Source: an archaeon
GTDB lineage: Archaea; Thermoproteota; Nitrososphaeria; Nitrososphaerales; Gagatemarchaeaceae
Length of the DNA stretch: 7,103 nucleotides
Direction: 5' to 3'
Assembly (NCBI GenBank): GCA_021822995.1
Contig: JAKAPN010000055.1
Span: 1 to 7,103 of the forward strand
Shown: one piece after another, positions 1 to 6,353 of the stretch
Numbering within the stretch: the first letter of the stretch is position 1
Layout of the letters: every line of letters begins with the position of its first letter
Position numbers and translations under genes: made by a program
Notes under the pieces: model-generated
Databases searched by the model: none
What the model saw: only the letters and a program-made list of their open reading frames with translations
What the model was told of the DNA's origin: nothing

Positions 1-2
1 CC

Positions 3-212
3 TCCAAACAGGCTCCTCCAGCGGAGGAAAAGAAACCTGCGGCAAACCCGCCGCCAGCTGCCCCCGCTGTGCGCCCAACAGCTCCTGCTCCAGCCCCCGC
101 CGCTCGGCCAGCCGCTCCGGCCGCCGCGCCGCTGCCGCCCGCTCCCAGGCCAGCGACCCCTCCCCCGAGGGCAGCCGTCCTCCCGCCGGCCCCCCCTTCC
201 AAGCCGGTAGTG
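3..212 (+). other. Pro/Ala-rich low-complexity segment at the N-terminus of the Rieske protein
   Basis: About 70 codons read almost only Pro and Ala, with scattered Arg, Lys and Glu, and with GC-rich repetitive wording such as repeated gctcc and ccgcc. It lies before the twin-arginine motif, so it should stay in the cytoplasm as a flexible tail or linker. It continues the same frame out of the window, so it may join an upstream domain that is not visible. Confidence 0.75.
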
Positions 213-1007
213 CAGAGCACAGGGAGGAGGACCTTCGTGAAGCTCGCGTTCCTCGCTGGCGCCGTCCTTTCGATAATCCCCTTCGTACCATGGGGGTCGT
301 TCCTGTCTTCGTCGATCAAGACCGGCTCGGCTCAGCGGACCCTCGCCCAGAAGGTCGTGGTCGACGCGATCCCGAGCAAGTACGGCGCCGCCGCCGGCAA
401 GGTGGTAAACGTCAACGACCTCACCACCTTCCCGCCGAACGACCACTGGGTGGTCACCTATCCCACCTCCGGGGACCCGGCAGTGGACGCCAACAACCCG
501 GACACCTTCCAGAAGTTCGAGCTGATCAGGCTCCCGACTTTCCTCGGCGGCGACAGCAAGAAGGCGACGGACTTCGTGGCCTACAGCAAGGTCTGCGTCC
601 ACCTTTGGTGCAGCCCGAACTATAACCCGGCCCCAGGCCACATGCAGTACGAGTGCCCCTGCCACGGGAGCATCTACCAGCTCCCGCAGAAGGACTCGAC
701 CGGGAAGCTCGTCGACGGAGGGAAGGCGGTCGCCGGTCCGGCTTCGCTGCAGGCTTTCCCCCAGAACGCGATCCCGATGCTCACCCTCCAGGCGGACGCA
801 AACGGGGACCTCTGGATCTTCTACCCCAACGCCGACCCGGCGAAGACGACCGTGTCGAACGGCGTAGCCAACATCGCTTCGGTCGACCCTATAGAGGGGG
901 ACGGGACCATAGGCTACGGTCGGGACTACACGAGCTATCAGAACTTCATCTGGCCCGCTGCCGTGCAGCCGTTGAAAACCGCTGAGGAGAGCGTGCCTGT
1001 AAGTTGA
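3..1007 (+). CDS. Rieske [2Fe-2S] protein of a cytochrome bc-type complex, 5'-truncated
   Basis: High-potential iron-sulfur subunit that takes an electron from quinol at the outer face of the membrane and passes it on. Residues are numbered from the GTG at 69. Box I is CVHLWC (176-181) and box II is CPCHGS (196-201), giving cluster ligands C176, H178, C196 and H199 and a likely disulfide C181-C198. A GPA loop follows at 223-225. A twin-arginine motif (RRTFVK, 53-58) leads into one hydrophobic helix (about 59-80), so this is a Tat-type signal anchor with the Rieske domain outside. The frame stays open to the left edge of the window and no ribosome site precedes GTG 69, so the true start is probably outside. 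The visible N-terminus is almost all Pro and Ala. The stop overlaps the cytochrome b start. The family call is very secure; the N-terminus is not. Confidence 0.93.
   Translation, partial: SKQAPPAEEKKPAANPPPAAPAVRPTAPAPAPAARPAAPAAAPLPPAPRPATPPPRAAVLPPAPPSKPVVQSTGRRTFVKLAFLAGAVLSIIPFVPWGSFLSSSIKTGSAQRTLAQKVVVDAIPSKYGAAAGKVVNVNDLTTFPPNDHWVVTYPTSGDPAVDANNPDTFQKFELIRLPTFLGGDSKKATDFVAYSKVCVHLWCSPNYNPAPGHMQYECPCHGSIYQLPQKDSTGKLVDGGKAVAGPASLQAFPQNAIPMLTLQADANGDLWIFYPNADPAKTTVSNGVANIASVDPIEGDGTIGYGRDYTSYQNFIWPAAVQPLKTAEESVPVS
219..308 (+). other. Twin-arginine signal-anchor coding segment
   Basis: Codes for TGRRTFVK followed by a helix of about 20 hydrophobic residues ending near Trp75-Phe79. This fits the Tat consensus (S/T-R-R-x-F-x-K), and known Rieske proteins of bc complexes use the Tat route because the cluster is inserted before export. 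There is no obvious signal peptidase site, so the helix probably remains as the anchor. Confidence 0.7.
984..1007 (+). promoter_or_regulatory. Translational coupling site between Rieske and cytochrome b genes
   Basis: A GAGGAG stretch (984-989) lies about 14 bases before the TTG start at 1004, and TTGA at 1004-1007 joins that start with the TGA stop of the Rieske gene. The spacing is longer than ideal for a Shine-Dalgarno site, so re-initiation by terminating ribosomes is the more likely mechanism. Confidence 0.45.
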
Positions 1008-2359
1008 CGCAGGCTCCGGAACGGAAGAACGTCCTGTCCAGGCTGTACCACTGGATCTACGACGGGCTCGAAAGGACCGTCTGGATGGGGATTCAGTACA
1101 CTTACCCGCGCCGGTTCGTCAGTCCCCTGGGTTACCTGGGGGTCCTGACGGGGATCACGTTCCTCGTCCTCGGCGTCACCGGAGGTTTCCTCATGATCTA
1201 CTACCAGCCGACCCTCAACGGCTGCGGAAGCCTCACCTGCGCCTTCAACAGCGTCGCGAACATCAACAACTCAGTCCCGTTCGGGTACATGCTCAGGAAC
1301 ATCCACTACACGGCGTCCAACGCGATGGTCCTGCTGGCCATCCTGCACCTGTACTACCAGTACTTCAGCGGCAGGTTCAAGATCAAGAACGAGATCCTCT
1401 GGGTGACCGGGGTCATCCTTGGGATCATCACTGGGCTGGAAGCGTTCAGCGGCTACGACCTCCTGTTCAACCAGAGGGCCGGCCTCGCAATCGAGATAGG
1501 CGCGTCCCTCGCCAACGCCTCCCCGGTCATAGGCGGGCCGCTCCGGCTCGCGGTCTTCGGGTCAGGCTTCACCGACTTCGTGCTCAGGCTCTACGCGTAC
1601 CACGTCTTCGTGCTGCCGATGATCATGCTGATACTGGTGTTCATACACTTCCCCAGGTACCTGGTCTTCGACCTCCCGGTGATCTCGACAGTGGTCGGGG
1701 GGCTCCTGCTCGTGGCCGCCATCTTCCCGGTCGCCCTGAACGTGCCGTACAGCCCCAGCAACCCGCAGCTCACCATCCCAGAGTGGTACCTCGTCGGCAT
1801 CTACGCCCTGCTGAGGACCTTCTTCGACAAGTTCGTAATGGGGGGATTGATCCCTGCCCTCTTCTTCCTCATGGCCATAGTGGTCCCATTCGTGGACACC
1901 TCCAAGAAGCTCAACTGGAAGGACAGGCCTTTCTTCACCGCGCTCGGTATCACGACCATCGCCCAGGTGCTCGTCACCACCGCGTGGGGGTTCTACGTGA
2001 ACCCTGACACGAGCCTGACCACGCTGCAGAGGCTCTACGTCAACCCCGCCGACTACTTCTCGTCGATGCTCGCGATAACGGCGTTCAGCTTCGTCGGCAC
2101 GTACGCGTTCCTCCGCTACTTGAAGTCCAAGGAGCGGGTCAGGAGGGCCGCCTCTCCCATGGGGCCCATGCTCACGAGAAAGTGGGTGTACATACTCTTC
2201 GTCCTGCTCATACTCGCCCAGGTCGCCATCAACGGGCTCGCTGCCCAGGCGATCTCTTCGGGGCTGAAGAGCATGACCCTCTTCGACACCGGGGCGATAC
2301 TGGTGACCTTCGGGGTCATCGCGCACCTGTACAGGTACAGCCAGAGCCTCCCCTTCTAG
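1004..2359 (+). CDS. Cytochrome b subunit (single-chain b/b6-type) of the quinol-oxidising complex
   Basis: Membrane subunit of a bc-type complex, 451 residues, carrying two b haems and the quinol-oxidation site. Haem ligands are in two pairs: H101/H115 in helix B and H200/H215 in helix D. The quinol-site PEWY motif is at 259-262. I count about ten hydrophobic segments: helices A-D (roughly 44-66, 103-119, 131-147, 190-218), E-H (226-245, 281-297, 310-331, 351-371) and two extra ones near the C-terminus (394-414, 427-443). The second His pair is spaced as in cytochrome b6 rather than mitochondrial cytochrome b, but the C-terminal half is fused, not a separate subunit IV. The start TTG overlaps the Rieske stop, and the residues after it resemble the usual N-terminal amphipathic helix; the next Met (residue 28) would cut into it. 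No cytochrome c1 gene is visible. Confidence 0.95.
   Translation: MTQAPERKNVLSRLYHWIYDGLERTVWMGIQYTYPRRFVSPLGYLGVLTGITFLVLGVTGGFLMIYYQPTLNGCGSLTCAFNSVANINNSVPFGYMLRNIHYTASNAMVLLAILHLYYQYFSGRFKIKNEILWVTGVILGIITGLEAFSGYDLLFNQRAGLAIEIGASLANASPVIGGPLRLAVFGSGFTDFVLRLYAYHVFVLPMIMLILVFIHFPRYLVFDLPVISTVVGGLLLVAAIFPVALNVPYSPSNPQLTIPEWYLVGIYALLRTFFDKFVMGGLIPALFFLMAIVVPFVDTSKKLNWKDRPFFTALGITTIAQVLVTTAWGFYVNPDTSLTTLQRLYVNPADYFSSMLAITAFSFVGTYAFLRYLKSKERVRRAASPMGPMLTRKWVYILFVLLILAQVAINGLAAQAISSGLKSMTLFDTGAILVTFGVIAHLYRYSQSLPF
2356..2359. other. CTAG palindrome serving as stop codon on both strands
   Basis: On the + strand TAG at 2357-2359 ends cytochrome b. On the - strand TAG at 2358-2356 ends the methyltransferase gene. 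The two convergent genes therefore overlap by 4 bases with no intergenic space, and transcription from each side must end inside the other gene unless termination occurs earlier. Confidence 0.95.
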
Positions 2360-3183
2360 GCGGGGAGCCTGATCTCTGCGGCCATCTCGATCCACCTCGG
2401 GCCGACGTCTCTCACCCTCCTGACCGTGCTCCTCGAGCGCGGGGGGAGCAGCCCCTTCAGCTCTTCGCGGAGCGCGCTGGCGGCCTCGGCTTCGTCCTCG
2501 CCGAGCAGGTGCCTGTAGTAGACCAGCCGCCCTCCCTTCTTCGCCATGGCGAGCGCAGTGGGGAGGAACCTGTCGGCCTGCGAGGGGTGCGGGAGGAGTA
2601 TCCGGTCGAACTTCCCGCTGACCAACTTCGGGAGCTCCGCCGCGTCTCCGTTCAGCACCGTCACCAGGTGAGACACCTTGTTCAACCGGTCGTTCTCCTC
2701 GTGAAGCTCTGCGGCGTAGGCGTTTACCTCGCAGCTGGTGACCCTCGCCCCGGCCCTCTTCGCTATCAGCACGGAGAAGGGGCCTACCCCCGCGAACATG
2801 TTCAGCACGCGCTCCTTCGCGCTCGCCTCCTCCGCGACCCTGAGCCGCTCGGTCGAGAGCCTCGGGGAGAAGTACGTCTTGGCGACGTCCACCCTGTAGG
2901 CGCACCCGTTCTCCCTGTGCAGCGTCAGCGTCCTCTTCTCCCCCGCGATGCGGGTCAGCTTGCGGAGCCTGTATTCGCCTTCGATCCCGCCTTCCTGCTC
3001 AAGCACCACCTTGACGTTCTTCATCTCCCGGAGCAGGGACTCCCCGATCTTCCGCTTCTCCCCCCGGGCGAACCCGGTGAGCCTGACGATGGCGATGTCC
3101 CCCACCACGTCGACCCCGGAGGACGCCCTCCCCGGGTCGGCTACCCCTGCCCTTTCCAGCGCTTCTCTAATCAGCCGGGGCAC
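2356..3183 (-). CDS. Trm5-family tRNA (guanine-37) methyltransferase-like protein
   Basis: SAM-dependent methyltransferase of the Trm5/Tyw2 family, which modifies G37 next to the tRNA anticodon or acts in wyosine synthesis; 275 residues. Visible parts: a D2-like region (DVVGDIAIV, 25-33), the catalytic-region motif YFSPRLSTER (104-113, with the Glu that acts as general base in Trm5 at 112), the SAM-binding motif VLNMFAGVGPFS (126-137), EVN (152-154, ribose contact), GD (179-180) and the motif IV region DRILLPHP (193-200). The FSPRL-TER wording favours Trm5 over Tyw2. However, motif IV lacks the usual Asn of NLP, and the length suggests the N-terminal D1 domain is absent, as in archaeal Tyw2. 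The GTG start at 3183 sits behind a purine-rich AGGGA stretch and overlaps the ABCE1 gene by 17 bases. Family sure; exact product uncertain. Confidence 0.85.
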   Translation of the reverse strand: MPRLIREALERAGVADPGRASSGVDVVGDIAIVRLTGFARGEKRKIGESLLREMKNVKVVLEQEGGIEGEYRLRKLTRIAGEKRTLTLHRENGCAYRVDVAKTYFSPRLSTERLRVAEEASAKERVLNMFAGVGPFSVLIAKRAGARVTSCEVNAYAAELHEENDRLNKVSHLVTVLNGDAAELPKLVSGKFDRILLPHPSQADRFLPTALAMAKKGGRLVYYRHLLGEDEAEAASALREELKGLLPPRSRSTVRRVRDVGPRWIEMAAEIRLPA

Positions 3184-4978
3184 TTTCTTCCCTCTGTGCC
3201 GAGACGTAGTAGTACGTCCCCCTGTCCTTCTGGTCCCTGTCGAGCTTGCTCCCGGGCTTGTTGACGCGCGGCCTCCCTGTGTTGACGTCCCTCCTGTACG
3301 TCAGCCCCACGCGCCTGAGGAACTCGTTCATCCCCTCCTCCTTGGTCAGCGGCGAGGTCGCCTCCCCCGAGACCCCGGGGTCCCCGGAGAAGACAAGGAG
3401 CCTGTCCGACACGATGTCCACCACCTGGAGGTCGTGGTCGATCACCACGGCCGCCTTCCCCCGCGCCTTCACCATCCGGTTGATCGCCCTGGCCACGACG
3501 AACCTGTCCTCGACGTCCAGGAAGGCGGACGGCTCGTCCAGGGCGTAGACGTCGGTGTCCTGCGCCATCGTCGCGACTATGGCCACCTTCTGCAGCTCCC
3601 CTCCGCTCAGCTCTCCCATCCTCCTGGCCAGGAGCTTCTCCAGCCTCAGGGGGACGACGAGGTTGTCCTGGAGGACGGGGTCGGTGTACTTCGACCCCAG
3701 GGTCGTCATGAAAAACTCGTCCACGGTCCCGTCGAACTCCGAGCTCAGGTACTGCGGCTTGTAGGCCACCTTGGCGTCGACGTGGACCGTCCCGCTGGTG
3801 GGCTTCTCCACCCCGGCCAGCATCTTCAGGAACGTCGTCTTGCCGAGCGCGTTCGCTCCCACCACGCCGAGTATCGTCCCGCCGTTGATCTCTCCCGCCG
3901 CCGCTTCCAGCTTGAACGCCTTGTACGACTTCCCCAGGGCCGTGTACTTCGCCACCACCTCCTCGCTCTCAACCGTCTCTCCGGCGGCCCTCTGCCCGAA
4001 CGTCACCGCGTGGTCCCTGAACCTGACGTTCTCCTGCGGGAGGTAGCCGTCGAGAAGGGAGTTGATCCCGGTCCGCGAGGCGTAGAGCCCCGACACTATG
4101 CCGTACGCTCCGGGCTCGCCGTAGATTATCTGGACGTAGTCCGTGACGTAGTCGAGGAAAGCGATGTCGTGCTCCACCACGAGCACCGACTTCCCCGACT
4201 CCGCGATCCCGCGTATCAGCTTCGAGACAGCCAGCCTCTGGAAGACGTCGTTGTAGGACGACGGCTCGTCGAACAGGTAGAGGTCCGCGTCCTTCAGCGA
4301 AGCGGCAGCGACTGCCACCCTCTGCAGCTCCCCGCCGCTGAGGTCCGGGAGCTTCTTGTCCAGCGTCTCCTTCAGGTTGAGCGTCTCCACCACCTCGTCC
4401 ATCTTCTTCCGTTCGTCCATCTGCTGGAGGAGGAGCCTGGTCTCCTTCGTCCAGGCTTCGGGGAGCTTGTAGACTGCCTGGGGCTTCAGGGAGACCCTCA
4501 GCTCGCCGTCGGCGATCCGCTCGAAGTGCTCTTTCATCTCGCGCCCGCTCAGGTACTGGATGAACCTGTCCCAGGTCGCGGTCCCTTCGTAGTCCCCGAG
4601 GTTGGGGACTAGCTGGCCGGCGAGTATCTTCAGCGCCGTCGACTTGCCGATGCCGTTCCTCCCCACCAGGCCGACCACCTGCCCCTTCCTCACGGTCGGG
4701 ATCCGGAAGAGGCGGAACGAGTTGACCCCGTACTGGTGGATCTTGTCGCTCTTCAGCTCCTCGCTCAGGTTGAGTATGTCTATGGCGTCGAAGGGGCAGA
4801 CCTTGATGCAGATCCCGCAGCCTATGCAGAGCTCCTCTGATATGAGCGCTATCTTGCTGCCGGGGAGGGTGATGCACTCCTGCCCGTTGATGTTTACCGG
4901 GCACTCCTTGATGCATTCGAGCCCGCACTTCTTGCTCTGGCATAGGTCCTCCTCCACTACAGCGATTCGGTGTACCAT
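3167..4978 (-). CDS. rli1: ABCE1/Rli1 ribosome-recycling ATPase
   Basis: Twin-ATPase iron-sulfur protein that splits ribosomes into subunits after termination; soluble, 603 residues, the normal length. The N-terminal domain has the Cys sets for two [4Fe-4S] clusters: C13, C18, C22, C26 and C51, C54, C57, C61. NBD1 has Walker A GRNGIGKST (106-114), signature LSGGELQR (213-220), Walker B LYLFDEP (233-239) and H-loop VEHD (268-271). NBD2 has Walker A GANALGKTT (374-382), signature LSGGELQK (457-464), Walker B VYALDEP (477-483) and H-loop IDHD (513-516). A helix-loop-helix insertion typical of NBD1 lies around 132-160. The D-loop of NBD1 reads SYND where SYLD is usual. The ATG start follows an AGGGGG stretch. 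It is fourth in the five-gene run, 12 bases after the membrane-protein gene, and overlaps the methyltransferase gene downstream. Confidence 0.97.
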   Translation of the reverse strand: MVHRIAVVEEDLCQSKKCGLECIKECPVNINGQECITLPGSKIALISEELCIGCGICIKVCPFDAIDILNLSEELKSDKIHQYGVNSFRLFRIPTVRKGQVVGLVGRNGIGKSTALKILAGQLVPNLGDYEGTATWDRFIQYLSGREMKEHFERIADGELRVSLKPQAVYKLPEAWTKETRLLLQQMDERKKMDEVVETLNLKETLDKKLPDLSGGELQRVAVAAASLKDADLYLFDEPSSYNDVFQRLAVSKLIRGIAESGKSVLVVEHDIAFLDYVTDYVQIIYGEPGAYGIVSGLYASRTGINSLLDGYLPQENVRFRDHAVTFGQRAAGETVESEEVVAKYTALGKSYKAFKLEAAAGEINGGTILGVVGANALGKTTFLKMLAGVEKPTSGTVHVDAKVAYKPQYLSSEFDGTVDEFFMTTLGSKYTDPVLQDNLVVPLRLEKLLARRMGELSGGELQKVAIVATMAQDTDVYALDEPSAFLDVEDRFVVARAINRMVKARGKAAVVIDHDLQVVDIVSDRLLVFSGDPGVSGEATSPLTKEEGMNEFLRRVGLTYRRDVNTGRPRVNKPGSKLDRDQKDRGTYYYVSAQREESAPAD

Positions 4979-4986
4979 CTGCGACG

Positions 4987-4992
4987 CCCCCT
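4987..4992 (-). promoter_or_regulatory. Ribosome binding site of the ABCE1 gene
   Basis: AGGGGG on the - strand, 8 bases before the ATG at 4978. It overlaps the TAG stop of the preceding gene (4993-4991), which suggests coupled translation across the 12-base gap. Confidence 0.55.
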
Positions 4993-5512
4993 AGTGCTCG
5001 GCGAGTCTCTTCGGGATCGGGCAGAACGAGCAGATGGACGGGTCGCCTTCGAGGGAGAGGCTCACGGAGCTGTGCCTGGCCCTCATGGAATCCCACACCG
5101 CCGTTTCGCTGGAGACCCCGGCCAGATGGATCGCCTCGTGCTCCCTGATCACAGGGAGGAGCCTGCACCTGACGCATATGGGCTTGACGAACGCTGTCGG
5201 CCTGAGCGACGAGACCACCATCGCGCAGCCCGCGGTCCCAAGGATCCAGATAGAGACCAACGGCGCCAGCGGACCGGTGAAGAGCAGCGCATACGCTATC
5301 GCAGCGCTCGCGGCCATCAACGCCGCCCCGAGCCCCAGCCCCGTCCTGCCGGGGTAGAGGGAGAGCCCCCTGGTGCTGCGCGACAGCGAAGTTAGCGCCA
5401 GCAGCGGGACCAGCGCCCCTATCCGGGCGTCGAGCCTGATTACCTTCATCCCTGCTTCCAGCGACTGCCAGTCGTCCCCGAGCGGCGACCGGAGCGGCCT
5501 CACCGACTTCAT
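4991..5512 (-). CDS. Small membrane protein with two CxxC motifs, function unknown
   Basis: 173 residues; I recognise no named family, though it resembles small conserved archaeal proteins I associate with Thaumarchaeota (recollection, not verified). The N-terminal half has two or three hydrophobic segments (about 31-43, 58-78 and 82-103). The C-terminal half is polar and holds CVRC (113-116), REHEAIHL (123-130, with H125, E126 and H129), H147 and CSFCP (161-165). The four Cys plus His residues could bind zinc or an iron-sulfur cluster, or form a redox pair; HEAIH has only a loose likeness to a metalloprotease HExxH and is not that motif. The ATG start is strongly supported by AGGAGG 7 bases upstream, placed inside the end of surE. 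Only 1 base separates it from the surE stop, and ABCE1 follows 12 bases downstream. Confidence 0.8.
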   Translation of the reverse strand: MKSVRPLRSPLGDDWQSLEAGMKVIRLDARIGALVPLLALTSLSRSTRGLSLYPGRTGLGLGAALMAASAAIAYALLFTGPLAPLVSIWILGTAGCAMVVSSLRPTAFVKPICVRCRLLPVIREHEAIHLAGVSSETAVWDSMRARHSSVSLSLEGDPSICSFCPIPKRLAEH

Positions 5513-5513
5513 C

Positions 5514-6353
5514 TCAGCGCCTCCTGTGCGCGTGGCGCGGCTTCCTGAGCCTGAGCTCGACCCTGTCCCTCAGCTGCGAAAGGTCCCTGGAGACGGGGCC
5601 GGACATCCTGAGGACCAAGGGCGTGATGGAGACGTGCTTCTTCACCAGCACCGCTTCGGCGTCCGTCCGCTCAGGGAATTCGGTCAGCCTCTCCCCGAAC
5701 AGCCAGTAGTACGCCCTCCCTCTCGGGTCCCTCCGCACCATCACCTTGTCGGTGTACTTCCTGCTGCCGACTTCAGTCAGCTTGATGGGAGTCCAGGGCT
5801 GGACCTTCAGCGGGAAGTTCACGTTCAGGATCTCCGCCCCTTCGGGCATCCCGTTCTCGAGCACGTCCTTGATGATCTCGCTTGCGATCAACCCCGCATT
5901 GGTGAAGTTCGGCTGATCGTATTCCAAGGCGAACAGCGACTCCCCGCTCACTTCCATCGAGAACGCTATGGCGGGTATCCCGGTGATCGCAGCCTCCAGC
6001 GCCGCCGCGACGGTCCCTGACGCGAGTATGTCCTGGAAGGTGTCGTTGTCTCCTATGTTTATTCCAGAGACCACCAGGTCAGGCTTCCTCGGCAGCACCT
6101 TGTTCACCCCCACCATGACGCAGTCTCCGGGGGAGCCAGATACCGCATAGCACTCGAAGTTGTCGCGCCTCACCCGGTTAACCCGGAGCGGCTTGTGGAA
6201 CGTCAGGCTCAGGGCAGTCGCGCTCTGGGGCTGCTCCGGCGCCACTATGATGGTCTCGGCGTGGCGCGAGGCCGCGCGCGCCAGCTCGATGATACCGTTG
6301 CTCTGGACGCTGTCGTCGTTCGTCACCATCACGAGCTTCCTGCTCTCAGACAA
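5514..6353 (-). CDS. surE: SurE 5'/3'-nucleotidase (survival protein)
   Basis: Metal-dependent phosphatase that removes phosphate from nucleoside monophosphates; cytoplasmic; 279 residues, slightly longer than usual. Metal ligands match the family: D13 and D14 in TNDDS, S44 in PQSA, and N99 in VSGINIGDN (95-103). GSPGDCV (73-79) matches the conserved GTPxDCV. The Gly that normally follows the two Asp is Ser15 here. The C-terminus (about 262-279) is a basic tail rich in Arg and His, probably an appendage outside the catalytic fold. The TTG start is chosen because AGGTGA lies 6 bases before it; it overlaps the regulator gene by 8 bases. ATG at 6329 (Met9) would also leave a complete nucleotidase and cannot be excluded. 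Second gene of the - strand run. Confidence 0.93.
   Translation of the reverse strand: MSESRKLVMVTNDDSVQSNGIIELARAASRHAETIIVAPEQPQSATALSLTFHKPLRVNRVRRDNFECYAVSGSPGDCVMVGVNKVLPRKPDLVVSGINIGDNDTFQDILASGTVAAALEAAITGIPAIAFSMEVSGESLFALEYDQPNFTNAGLIASEIIKDVLENGMPEGAEILNVNFPLKVQPWTPIKLTEVGSRKYTDKVMVRRDPRGRAYYWLFGERLTEFPERTDAEAVLVKKHVSITPLVLRMSGPVSRDLSQLRDRVELRLRKPRHAHRRR
5520..5525 (-). promoter_or_regulatory. Strong ribosome binding site of the CxxC membrane-protein gene
   Basis: A perfect AGGAGG on the - strand, 7 bases before the ATG at 5512 and within the last codons of surE. It fixes the start and shows that this gene is translated in its own right after surE. Confidence 0.8.

Noticed and set aside
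123..130. HEAIH in the membrane protein (residue numbers 125-129) as a zinc metalloprotease site
   Set aside because: The motif needed is HExxH; here the residues are H-E-A-I-H, which fits the spacing, but no third ligand or other protease feature is visible and it lies in a short polar domain with four Cys. Zinc binding is possible, but a protease call is not supported. The residue range is given in protein numbering; the DNA lies near 5126-5140.
3..212. Pro/Ala-rich stretch as a DNA tandem repeat or mobile sequence
   Set aside because: No fixed repeat unit is kept at the DNA level; the simplicity comes from Pro and Ala codons in one open frame.
2340..2400. A factor-independent terminator between the convergent genes
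   Set aside because: There is no T-rich run and no clear hairpin at the junction on either strand.
1562..2905. Long - strand open frame of 447 codons spanning the ends of cytochrome b and the methyltransferase
   Set aside because: The translation is rich in Arg, Gly, Glu and His without any motif, and it lies across two secure genes. It is an out-of-frame shadow caused by high GC.
2182..3264. + strand open frame of 360 codons opposite the methyltransferase gene
   Set aside because: Arg/Pro-rich composition with no recognisable domain; it overlaps two confident genes and has no ribosome site or promoter.
2948..4612. Long + strand open frame of 554 codons opposite ABCE1
   Set aside because: It mirrors the codon structure of ABCE1 on the other strand, shows no domain, and its start lies inside the methyltransferase gene.
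3969..5177. - strand open frame of 402 codons in another frame of ABCE1 and its upstream neighbour
   Set aside because: It is a shifted reading of the same strand, with low-complexity Arg/Gly/Pro sequence. The true frames carry clear motifs.
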